In this document: in pieces, positions 57,406 through 64,000 of the stretch
How the letters are laid out: each line of letters begins with the position of its first letter
Position numbering within the stretch: position 1 is the stretch's first letter
Assembly: GCF_000421345.1 (NCBI RefSeq)
Contig: NZ_ATWV01000001.1
Location: 1-64,000, forward strand
DNA length: 64,000 nt
From: Treponema bryantii NK4A124
GTDB lineage: Bacteria > Spirochaetota > Spirochaetia > Treponematales > Treponemataceae
Direction: 5' to 3'
Notes under the pieces: generated by a model
What the model saw: only the letters and a program-made list of their open reading frames with translations
Database searches by the model: none
Told to the model about the DNA's origin: nothing
Made by a program: the position numbers and the translations under genes

Positions 57406-59433
57406 TTAATTTTCAAGTACGGCAATCAGACTGTCTACTTCTGCTTTTCTGAAAGAAGGATTTTTCTTACGGACATACAAAAGATTTTTATAGGCTCCCT
57501 GTGTATCACCGGTCTGGAACTGAGCCTTTGCAAGTCCGACAAATGCTTCAAGATTAGACGGACTTTTAGATGTAATTTTACTGAAATTCTGAATTGCATC
57601 CGAAGGCTTTCCTCCCTTTACCTGGGCATTTGCAAGGTTCAGCAGAGCATCTTCATCATCCGGTATTATATCAAGAGCAGCCTTATAGTATTTTTCTGCA
57701 TTTATAAAATCCTCTTTAAGCATATAAGCCGTGCCAAGATTATTATTTACACTAAAATCATCCTTATCAATTTTATAAGCTTCCTGCAAAAGAGTAAGTG
57801 CTTTGTCTACATCGGCACTGCCTTCGGCCATATAAAGTGCACTCAAATTAATTTTTGATTTAACATGATCTGGATTTAAAGAAAGTGCTTCCTGATAAAA
57901 CTTTTTTGCATCATCAGTTTTATTATTTCTTTCCTGAATAAGTGCATAATTATAAGTGATATTTGCCTGCTGAGAATCATTAATCAAAAAGTCTTTTTCA
58001 TCATAGGCAATCCAGCCATAACGGGAAGCTTCTTCATACTTTCCGTCATCATACAAAACCTTAGAAAGATTGTAAGCAGTTAGAGTTTTTTCTTCACTTT
58101 TATTCAAAGACTCCAATGCCTTTTTATACTGAGTTTCAGATTCAGCATATTTTCCATACTGATAGTAAACAGAACCGAGTTCCATTACTGCAGCTGTATT
58201 ATCAGGGAATCGCTGAATAAGATTATCATAAGCCTTTACGCATTCGGCAAGCTTCCCCTGGCGGTTATAAACCCGCGCCTGCTCTATATACCCCTTTTCA
58301 TAATCCGGATTAATTCTTACTGATTTTTTGAATGATTCAAGAGCATTATTTTCATCATTCAATTTTACATAGGTAAGGCCCAGGTTATATACACTAGGAG
58401 GGAACTGACTGTTCAGTTCTATTGAGCGGGTAAAAGAAGATTTGGCGTCTGTATATCTTCTGAGCATGTACTGAAGTTTACCCATATCATAGTAATAAAG
58501 ATAATTTGATTCATTGAGGGCAATTGCTTTTTCAAGTTCACTTAAGGCCCTGTAATAATCCTTTTTCTTCTGGGCATCCTGTGCCTGAATGTAATGAGCT
58601 GCATCACTGTCCTGTCCGCTTTCTACAAGTTTCTTTGCAAGCTCTAGACCTTCATCAATAAGCTTTTGTTTTTCTGCTGCAGAAGTTGCCTCTGCAAGAC
58701 ATTTCGCAATTTCTTCAAGTTTGGCTTTTGTTCTGTCTGCAGCTGCATTTTCTGCAGCTTTTTTAGAAGCAGCTTCTTCTGCATTTTTCTTATCAATTTC
58801 TGCTTTTTTTGCAGCAGCTTCTTCGGCTGCCTTTTTAAGCCGCTTTTCTTCCTCTGCTTTTTGCCTTGCTGTTTCTGCAGCCTTCTTTTTTTCAGCCAGC
58901 TCTCTTTCGTTTTTTTGCCGGATTTCTTCTTCGGCTTTTTTTTGCGCTGCTTCTTTGCGGGCTTTTTCTTCTGCTGCTAAACGGGCTTTCTCATCTGCCT
59001 TTCTCTTTTTTTCTTCTGCTGCCTTGCGATCTGCCTCAGCCTTACGTTCTGCGGCGGCCTTTTTTTCTGCAGCTTTTTTTTCTGCGGCCTTTGCCTCAGC
59101 TTCTCTGGCGGCCTTTGCCTCAGCTTCGCGGGCGGCTTTTTCTAAGTCAGAGTCAGAATTTGAATCAGAATCTAAAAGGCTATAATCTTCTACACCTTTT
59201 CCATACTCATTATCAAAAAGATCCGCGCCGGAAAACTCTTCACCATAAGAATGCCCCTTACCGTCATAAAAGTTGCGTCCGTTTTTTCTACGGCTTGCAG
59301 AAGAACAACCTTCACACTTCATCAGAAGCAGCAGCATCACAATAACAAAAACTATAACTGCACCACCACAAATTCTTCTTAAGCGGATATTTTTTTCTTC
59401 GTCAGATAAGTCTTTCCAGCGCTTAAATTGCAT
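57406..59433 (-). CDS. Membrane-anchored coiled-coil TPR protein
   Basis: A 675-aa protein. A short cytoplasmic start and one transmembrane helix (GAVIVFVIVMLLLLMKC) lead to a Cys-containing loop, then a long Ala/Lys/Glu/Arg coiled coil (about 95-250, TolA-like, with DRKAAEEKKRKADEKARLAA). From about residue 270 there are some ten TPR units, for example LSELEKAIALNESNYLYYYD and YNLGLTYVKLNDENNALESF. It is probably a periplasmic scaffold. ATG 59433 lies one base after the upstream stop; a longer start would be a TTG. Similar large TPR proteins are common in Treponema. Confidence 0.78.
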   Translation of the reverse strand: MQFKRWKDLSDEEKNIRLRRICGGAVIVFVIVMLLLLMKCEGCSSASRRKNGRNFYDGKGHSYGEEFSGADLFDNEYGKGVEDYSLLDSDSNSDSDLEKAAREAEAKAAREAEAKAAEKKAAEKKAAAERKAEADRKAAEEKKRKADEKARLAAEEKARKEAAQKKAEEEIRQKNERELAEKKKAAETARQKAEEEKRLKKAAEEAAAKKAEIDKKNAEEAASKKAAENAAADRTKAKLEEIAKCLAEATSAAEKQKLIDEGLELAKKLVESGQDSDAAHYIQAQDAQKKKDYYRALSELEKAIALNESNYLYYYDMGKLQYMLRRYTDAKSSFTRSIELNSQFPPSVYNLGLTYVKLNDENNALESFKKSVRINPDYEKGYIEQARVYNRQGKLAECVKAYDNLIQRFPDNTAAVMELGSVYYQYGKYAESETQYKKALESLNKSEEKTLTAYNLSKVLYDDGKYEEASRYGWIAYDEKDFLINDSQQANITYNYALIQERNNKTDDAKKFYQEALSLNPDHVKSKINLSALYMAEGSADVDKALTLLQEAYKIDKDDFSVNNNLGTAYMLKEDFINAEKYYKAALDIIPDDEDALLNLANAQVKGGKPSDAIQNFSKITSKSPSNLEAFVGLAKAQFQTGDTQGAYKNLLYVRKKNPSFRKAEVDSLIAVLEN

Positions 59434-59434
59434 T

Positions 59435-60670
59435 TTAATCAAGTTCTCCTTCAAGGTCGTATTCTATTAAATCTTCTGCCCCTGAGGTAAGATTTGTTGA
59501 ATCAGTTCCCTGTAATGAATTTGCTACATCCTCTAGCAGTTTTTTTCTTCTATCATCTTCTGCTTTTCGTCTGTCTTCATCAACCTTACGCATTTCTTCA
59601 ATCAGCTGCTCACGCAGGCGGCGTTCATTCTCAAGAGACTGCTCCTGTTCCTTCTGCTTTTCAAGAGCCTCGCGTGTTGCCAGTTCATGCGCGCGACGGC
59701 GTTCGTTTTCCAGCCACTTTTCATGTTCCTCTCGCGACTCTTCTTCCAGCTTTTTCATCTCATTGAGTTCAGCGTCACTGAAGGTAAGCCAATCCTCATC
59801 ATCACTTACAACTTCTTCAACGGCAGACACTGACTGCTCATTTTCATGTTCAAGCTTTTCCCAGTCAAACTCACTACCATAATCTTTATTTGTATCATCA
59901 ATTTTCTGCTTATTTGAATTATCTGCTACCGCGCCAGGATTTTCACTATGAATTTTTTCCCACTCAGGATCATCAGGATTCTTCCTTGTATTTTCCAATC
60001 CTGCATCAACCTCTTCCCAGTCCGGTCTACCATTTTCATTTTTCTTTTCTGCAAGATTGCCATCATATTCTTCCCATTTAGCCTTATTCTGTTCTGCAAG
60101 AAGCCGCGCCTCTTCTTCACGTCTTGCAATTTCTTCTTCCAAAGCCTGTATCAATAATTCAATTCGTTCTCTTTGAGGATCATCAGGGCATTTTCCCACA
60201 AAATCAATATAGTCATCCTTTGCAGAATTGAGCTGACCAGCCATTAAAAGAGCATTTGCCCTGTTCAAAAGGGCTTCATAAAAAGATGGCTCAGCATTCA
60301 TTGCATCGGAATATGCTGTTATAGCAGAGGTATAATCCTTCAATGCATAGTAAGTATTTCCCATGTTATATGAAAGGATTTTTTTATTGTCCGGCTGTAC
60401 TTTTAAGCCGCGCCTGAAGGCATCCAGAGATTTATCATATTCCCCCAGCTGATAGTAACCTAACCCCAGAAAATTATAAGAGTTATCAGAAATCTGACCG
60501 TTCATTATCTCATATTCAAGAACCTGTACGGCATCTTTTGCATTATTTTCCTTAAACAAAGATTCTCCGCGTGAAAGGCCGCCATTTACACCAGCTGCAT
60601 TTTGCGCAGAAAGATATGCAGCAGAAAAAATCAGAATTGCAGTAATAAAACCTTTCAATTTAATTCTCAT
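59435..60670 (-). CDS. Exported TPR protein with charged C-terminal half
   Basis: A 411-aa protein with a signal peptide (IKLKGFITAILIFSAAYLSA) after MR. About four TPR units follow (SRGESLFKENNAKDAVQVLE; GLGYYQLGEYDKSLDAFRRG; MGNTYYALKDYTSAITAYSD). The second half is Glu/Arg/Lys-rich: a helix beginning LEEEIARREEEARLLAEQNK, two Trp-Glu segments (KWEEYDGNLA; DWEKLEHEN) and a coiled coil (ELATREALEKQKEQEQSLEN). It is one base upstream of the next TPR gene, so the two form an operon and probably one periplasmic complex. AAGGTAGTATAT precedes the chosen ATG. Confidence 0.78.
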   Translation of the reverse strand: MRIKLKGFITAILIFSAAYLSAQNAAGVNGGLSRGESLFKENNAKDAVQVLEYEIMNGQISDNSYNFLGLGYYQLGEYDKSLDAFRRGLKVQPDNKKILSYNMGNTYYALKDYTSAITAYSDAMNAEPSFYEALLNRANALLMAGQLNSAKDDYIDFVGKCPDDPQRERIELLIQALEEEIARREEEARLLAEQNKAKWEEYDGNLAEKKNENGRPDWEEVDAGLENTRKNPDDPEWEKIHSENPGAVADNSNKQKIDDTNKDYGSEFDWEKLEHENEQSVSAVEEVVSDDEDWLTFSDAELNEMKKLEEESREEHEKWLENERRRAHELATREALEKQKEQEQSLENERRLREQLIEEMRKVDEDRRKAEDDRRKKLLEDVANSLQGTDSTNLTSGAEDLIEYDLEGELD

Positions 60671-60802
60671 ATATACTACCTTCATGTTTGACACATTGAC
60701 ATAAATTTACTACTCTTATTATCGAGAGATTCTGAAAAGACTTAATCTGCTTTGTTTACATCCAGCAGATTACCATTCATCAGATTCCTTTGGAGTAAAA
60801 GG

Positions 60803-62167
60803 ATGTTTATTATCGTAATAGCAATTGCAACAGTTGTAATAATATCACTTCTTATTATTATACTGAAGAATTTTGTTTCGCCCAAGAAGATAGAAGCACT
60901 TCCCCGTCTCATAAAACAAGGCAAAACCCAAAATGCCATAAAAATCGCTAAGCAGCTTTTAGCAAAAGATCCTAAAAATTATCTGGCTCATTATTATCTT
61001 GGTAAAGCCTATATTAAGGAAAACCGTACAGAACTTGCCGTAATTGAATACAAAAACGTAAATGACAATGCGCTTTTCGGAGAAGGACTCAACGAACTTA
61101 CATTCCGTCAGGAATACTCACAGCTCCTTTTAAAGTATAACCAGCAGAATGAAGCCCTCAAGAACTTTCTTTTACTTACAAAGCTTGACCCGCAGAATGG
61201 AGAAAACTTTTATCAGGTTGGCCGTATTTACGAAGACCAGAACCGTTACGATATAGCACTTGGCTTTATGCAAAAATGTGCAATGATTGACAAAAAGCAC
61301 GCAAAAGCCCATGCAGAAATAGGCCTTATGCTTTACCGCACAAAACAGTTCGGAGAAGCAAAAAAAGAAATTGATATTGCTATTAAACTCAGCCCGGATA
61401 CATATTCTTCATATTACTATCTGGGAAAGATTCTTAAAGATGCAAAAGACCTGCAGGGAGCAATTAAGGCCTTTGAAAAAGCTCAGCGAGACCCGGAAGT
61501 AAAACAAAAGGCTATTATTGAACACGGTTCCTGCTATATGATTGCAGGAAGAACAGACAATGCCCTGGTAGATTTCCAGCGCGCAATAGAACTGGACAAA
61601 GATAATTCCATGCCGGAAACCCTTTATGCCCGCTATTTTCTGGCCGCCTGCTACGAAAAAAGCCGCAAAATTGATAAGGCAATTGAACAGTGGGAGCTAA
61701 TTTACAAACGAAACAAAGGTTTCCGCGATGTTTCAGCAAAGCTTTCTGAGTATAAAGATCTTCAGGCAAACGACTATCTTAAAGATTATCTTACCTGCAG
61801 TAACGAAGAATTCCCTTATATATGTAAAAATGCAGTAATTAAAGGCATGAATCTTCAGGTTCTTTCTCTTGACCAGAAAAAATGGGGTTGTCAGATTACA
61901 GGTGTAAACAAAAGCGATGATTCCTGGATGTCTGTGCGAAAACAGGTTGTTTTCATGCGTTTTTATCGGGATCCGGAACCGGTTGACGAAGCACAGATTC
62001 ATGAATCTCTTGATACAATGAAAACCTTAAGCAGCGTAAAAGCATTTTTGTTCTCAAGTTCAGGCTTTAATACAGCCGCAAAAAGATTTGCAGAAAACCG
62101 GCCTGTAGAACTTGTAGAAAAACAAAAACTCGAAGCACTTCTTGCAAAAGCTGGTAATGTTAAATGA
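60803..62167 (+). CDS. Membrane-anchored TPR protein
   Basis: A 454-aa protein with one N-terminal transmembrane helix (MFIIVIAIATVVIISLLIII) and about eight TPR units (IKQGKTQNAIKIAKQLLAKD; HYYLGKAYIKENRTELAVIE; GLMLYRTKQFGEAKKEIDIA). The C-terminal 130 residues (ACYEKSRKIDKAIEQWELIY, then a beta-rich MSVRKQVVFMRFYRDPEPVD region) look like a restriction-endonuclease-like fold, but this is uncertain. ATG follows GGAGTAAAAGG. The stop overlaps the phosphoesterase start as ATGA. Confidence 0.75.
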   Translation: MFIIVIAIATVVIISLLIIILKNFVSPKKIEALPRLIKQGKTQNAIKIAKQLLAKDPKNYLAHYYLGKAYIKENRTELAVIEYKNVNDNALFGEGLNELTFRQEYSQLLLKYNQQNEALKNFLLLTKLDPQNGENFYQVGRIYEDQNRYDIALGFMQKCAMIDKKHAKAHAEIGLMLYRTKQFGEAKKEIDIAIKLSPDTYSSYYYLGKILKDAKDLQGAIKAFEKAQRDPEVKQKAIIEHGSCYMIAGRTDNALVDFQRAIELDKDNSMPETLYARYFLAACYEKSRKIDKAIEQWELIYKRNKGFRDVSAKLSEYKDLQANDYLKDYLTCSNEEFPYICKNAVIKGMNLQVLSLDQKKWGCQITGVNKSDDSWMSVRKQVVFMRFYRDPEPVDEAQIHESLDTMKTLSSVKAFLFSSSGFNTAAKRFAENRPVELVEKQKLEALLAKAGNVK

Positions 62168-62901
62168 AAATTCTATGTGTCTCCGACTATGTAGACCCCC
62201 TTATCTACACACAGAATGTTAAGGCTGCTTTTCCTGACATAGACCTCATTCTGTGCGCCGGCGACCTTCCTATGGACTATGTAGATTTTATTGTTACGGT
62301 TTTTAACAAGCCTACATATTTTGTATTTGGAAATCACGATTTAAAAGAATATCATTTTTACCACCGCGAAAGCCACTTAGATGGTGGACCTTCGCGATAT
62401 GAACAGTCTATGCACGGACACGGGGCTACATACCTGGGTTTTAAGAGTTTTGTAAATGAAAACCTTATGTTTGAAGACCCTGAAACCGGTAAGATGACTC
62501 CACTGTTAATTGCAGGAGCCTCAGGTTCTATGCGATACAACAACGGACTATGCCAGTTTACAGATGCGCAGATGAAAAGGCGCCTTCTGAAACTGGTTCC
62601 AAAATTGATTTATAATAAGTTAAAATATGGAAGATATCTGGATATCTTCATGACCCATGCTTCTCCACGGCACATTCATGATCATGAAGACCCTTGTCAC
62701 CTTGGTTTTGAATGCTATAACTGGTTTTTACAGCGTTTTAAGCCAACTTATATGGTACATGGCCACATTCATCTTTATGATCTGCGTGAAGAACGCATAG
62801 GCAAATACTATGATTCTACAGTAGTCAATGCATATGCACACTATGTAATTGAACTGCCTGAGACAAGAAAAGAACAAGAAAACAAAGAAAAGGACAACTA
62901 G
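62164..62901 (+). CDS. Calcineurin-like metallophosphoesterase
   Basis: A 245-aa phosphoesterase. Motifs in order: MKILCVSDYVDPLIYTQNVK, ILCAGDLPMDYVDF, FVFGNHDLKEYHF, FMTHASPRHIHD and MVHGHIHLYDL. The first motif, usually DxH, reads SDYVD, so the first metal-site His is missing and a nearby Asp may stand in. The substrate is unknown. It is coupled to the TPR gene before it and the ParB-like gene after it. Confidence 0.82.
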   Translation: MKILCVSDYVDPLIYTQNVKAAFPDIDLILCAGDLPMDYVDFIVTVFNKPTYFVFGNHDLKEYHFYHRESHLDGGPSRYEQSMHGHGATYLGFKSFVNENLMFEDPETGKMTPLLIAGASGSMRYNNGLCQFTDAQMKRRLLKLVPKLIYNKLKYGRYLDIFMTHASPRHIHDHEDPCHLGFECYNWFLQRFKPTYMVHGHIHLYDLREERIGKYYDSTVVNAYAHYVIELPETRKEQENKEKDN

Positions 62902-62902
62902 G

Positions 62903-63844
62903 ATGGATTTTTCAAAGGCAAAATCAGAAGAAGATTTTAACAAAGCACACACAAAAGCATTTATAAATGAGATTCAGCACCTGCTTTCTCCGGAAGAAGC
63001 AAAACTTATTTCCCTTAATGACGTAAAGCAGATGATTAAGTCTAATGCAGAAACCTATGTTGGAATGAAGGTTATTCCTATCGAAAAGATTATTGGAAGC
63101 GAAGGCCGTTATAATGACTTTGATAACCGCTTTTTCCCAAAAAGTACTCATTTAAAGAACCGCTGGCAGCATGTAGATGAAGCTGCTTTAAACGACATCA
63201 CACTACCTCCAATTAAAGTTTATGAAATTGCAGGACTTTACTTTGTTCGAGATGGAAATCACCGTGTTTCTGTAGCAAAAGCCCGTGGAACAGAGTTTAT
63301 CGATGCAGAGGTAGTATCTCTTCAGAGTGAAATCAAGCTTAAGAAGGCAGATTCCCTTAAAGAAATCCAGAAACAGATTATCAACTACGAAAAGCGTGTT
63401 TTCTACAGCGAAACCTGTTTTGGCGACATTACCGACTACTGGTGCCTCGATTTTTCTAGTCCTGGACGCTATGACGTAATTTATAATCATATTCTAACTC
63501 ATAAATACTATATGAATCTTAATAAAGAGACAGAAGTAACCATGGAAGAAGCCATAAAATCCTGGTTTTTTAATGTTTATTTCCCTCTAGTCTCAATTAT
63601 CCGCGAAAAATACATTCTCCGTAATTTTCCTGGCCGCACTCTTGGCGATCTTTACGTCTGGACCGTTCGTTACTGGGATGATTTAAAGAAAAAATTCGGC
63701 GATAATATTTCAATGGACAAGGCTGTAACCGATTTTAAGAAACATTATAAGATTCCAGTCTATAAACGCATCTTAAACCGCATAAAATGCATAATTTTAC
63801 GCCGTGCCATGACAGATGCAAATAATGATATGCCAGGCCTATAA
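62903..63844 (+). CDS. ParB/sulfiredoxin-fold-like protein
   Basis: A 313-aa protein. After an N-terminal helical part (MDFSKAKSEEDFNKAHTKAF), a ParB-N-like domain follows (about 60-150): VIPIEKIIGSEGRYNDFDNR, LPPIKVYEIAGLYFVRDGNH and RVSVAKARGTEFIDAEV. The DGNHRVSVAKA motif matches the nucleotide-binding loop (GxxRxxA-type) of the fold. The C-terminal half is helical (YFPLVSIIREKYILRNFPGR). It is unlikely to be chromosomal ParB, since no HTH is seen. The ATG after GGACAACTAGG is chosen, two bases after the upstream stop. Confidence 0.7.
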   Translation: MDFSKAKSEEDFNKAHTKAFINEIQHLLSPEEAKLISLNDVKQMIKSNAETYVGMKVIPIEKIIGSEGRYNDFDNRFFPKSTHLKNRWQHVDEAALNDITLPPIKVYEIAGLYFVRDGNHRVSVAKARGTEFIDAEVVSLQSEIKLKKADSLKEIQKQIINYEKRVFYSETCFGDITDYWCLDFSSPGRYDVIYNHILTHKYYMNLNKETEVTMEEAIKSWFFNVYFPLVSIIREKYILRNFPGRTLGDLYVWTVRYWDDLKKKFGDNISMDKAVTDFKKHYKIPVYKRILNRIKCIILRRAMTDANNDMPGL

Positions 63845-63894
63845 GGGAAGTTTCTTAATATTGGGCGTAAGCCCAGTTTAGGTCAAACAATTCC

Positions 63895-63923
63895 TTGACG
63901 GCAAAAAATTTCAATGTTAAAAT
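63895..63923 (+). promoter_or_regulatory. Sigma70-type promoter of the right-edge gene
   Basis: TTGACG-N17-TAAAAT, 50 bases upstream of a TTG start codon. A short TGGGC-GTAA-GCCCA hairpin at 63862-63875 precedes it and may end the upstream operon weakly. Confidence 0.6.
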
Positions 63924-63933
63924 CTTAAATAAT

Positions 63934-63958
63934 GCCGATAATATAGTAATACTATATT
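63934..63958 (+). promoter_or_regulatory. Sigma28-like -10 box overlapping a perfect palindrome
   Basis: GCCGATAA (63934-63941) is a full match to the sigma28 -10 consensus, but TAAA lies only 12 bases upstream instead of about 15. It overlaps AATATAGTA-A-TACTATATT (63940-63958), a perfect dyad with 9-bp arms placed between promoter and ribosome-binding site, as an operator would be. Confidence 0.4.
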
Positions 63959-63973
63959 CGTTAGGAGAAAAAT

Positions 63974-64000
63974 TTGTTTACCATTGATTCATTTATAAAT
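63974..64000 (+). CDS. Start of an unidentified gene (partial)
   Basis: AGGAG six bases before a TTG codon begins an open frame (M)FTIDSFIN that runs off the window. The upstream promoter and operator-like palindrome support a real gene. Nine codons are too few to name it. Confidence 0.5.

Noticed and set aside
58666-59345. Three long plus-strand frames rich in Ala, Ser, Phe or Cys
   Set aside because: All are antisense to the Ala/Lys/Glu coiled coil of the TPR protein; the repeated codons create open frames by composition.
60695-60802. Promoter TTGACA with TATTAT in the gap between divergent TPR genes
   Set aside because: The spacing is only 15 bases and no better -10 box is present; left unannotated.
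62903-63844. Chromosome-partitioning ParB and a nearby origin
   Set aside because: Only the N-terminal fold resembles ParB; no HTH domain, parA partner or parS-like sites are seen.

Overview
The window reads as a chromosomal segment of a host-associated or environmental Treponema (spirochaete). The evidence is a set of periplasmic-flagellum genes with spirochaete-specific members (flaA sheath protein, flbB, and flgE carrying the Lys165/Cys178 pair known for lysinoalanine cross-linking), AT-rich DNA, a bactofilin, spirochaete-type TPR proteins and a SPASM protein whose radical SAM motif is missing. Saccharolytic features (glgC, hexokinase) point away from T. pallidum and towards a gut, rumen or oral type; the species cannot be named from sequence alone.

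Layout. 1-342 is the end of an IS150-type IS3 element that has cut into a membrane-protein gene. 1041-5125 holds secreted proteins, including a trypsin-like protease joined to a beta-barrel-like tail. 5206-7410 is the rod operon flgF-flgG-flgJ. 7578-11612 holds a membrane SpoIIE-type phosphatase, glgC and a J-domain protein. 11792-17211 is murG-cvpA-holB-histidine kinase-NtrC regulator. After tRNA-Phe come a GHKL ATPase and a divergent ankyrin protein. 19912-25278 is hexokinase-flbB-fliK-flgD-flgE. 25485-34097 holds a UvrD-like helicase, a small GIY-YIG nuclease set between palindromic repeats, an ABC-F ATPase, a DEAD-box helicase, membrane proteins and an RlmK-like methyltransferase. 34253-39739 is an information-processing block (rpmE, rho, bactofilin, lnt, HU, rpsT, small zinc-ribbon protein). 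39864-44361 holds plsC, dinG, tRNA-Glu and a Rel-TPR fusion. 44456-53787 is flaA plus an unusual six-gene sugar/cell-wall operon. 53933-57373 is xseA-xseB-mutL. 57406-63844 holds three TPR proteins, a metallophosphoesterase and a ParB-like protein; a TTG-started gene begins at the right edge.

Three themes stand out. (1) Several families of short palindromic repeats sit between genes, and at least three copies lie in frame inside proteins (J-domain protein, methyltransferase, ATP-grasp protein). (2) The sugar operon next to flaA encodes a three-domain SpsF/PseG-like/methyltransferase fusion, a glycosyltransferase and the degenerate radical SAM-SPASM protein, preceded by a sigma28-type -10 box; a flagellin or surface glycan pathway is the inferred role. 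(3) Many promoters fit TTGACA-N17-TATAAT closely, several with operator-like repeats at or just after the predicted start.

No gap between genes exceeds 300 bases. No CRISPR array, rRNA or prophage was seen. Gene starts were moved from the longest frame to the ATG, GTG or TTG with the best Shine-Dalgarno sequence where possible. All family calls come from reading motifs, not from database searches.
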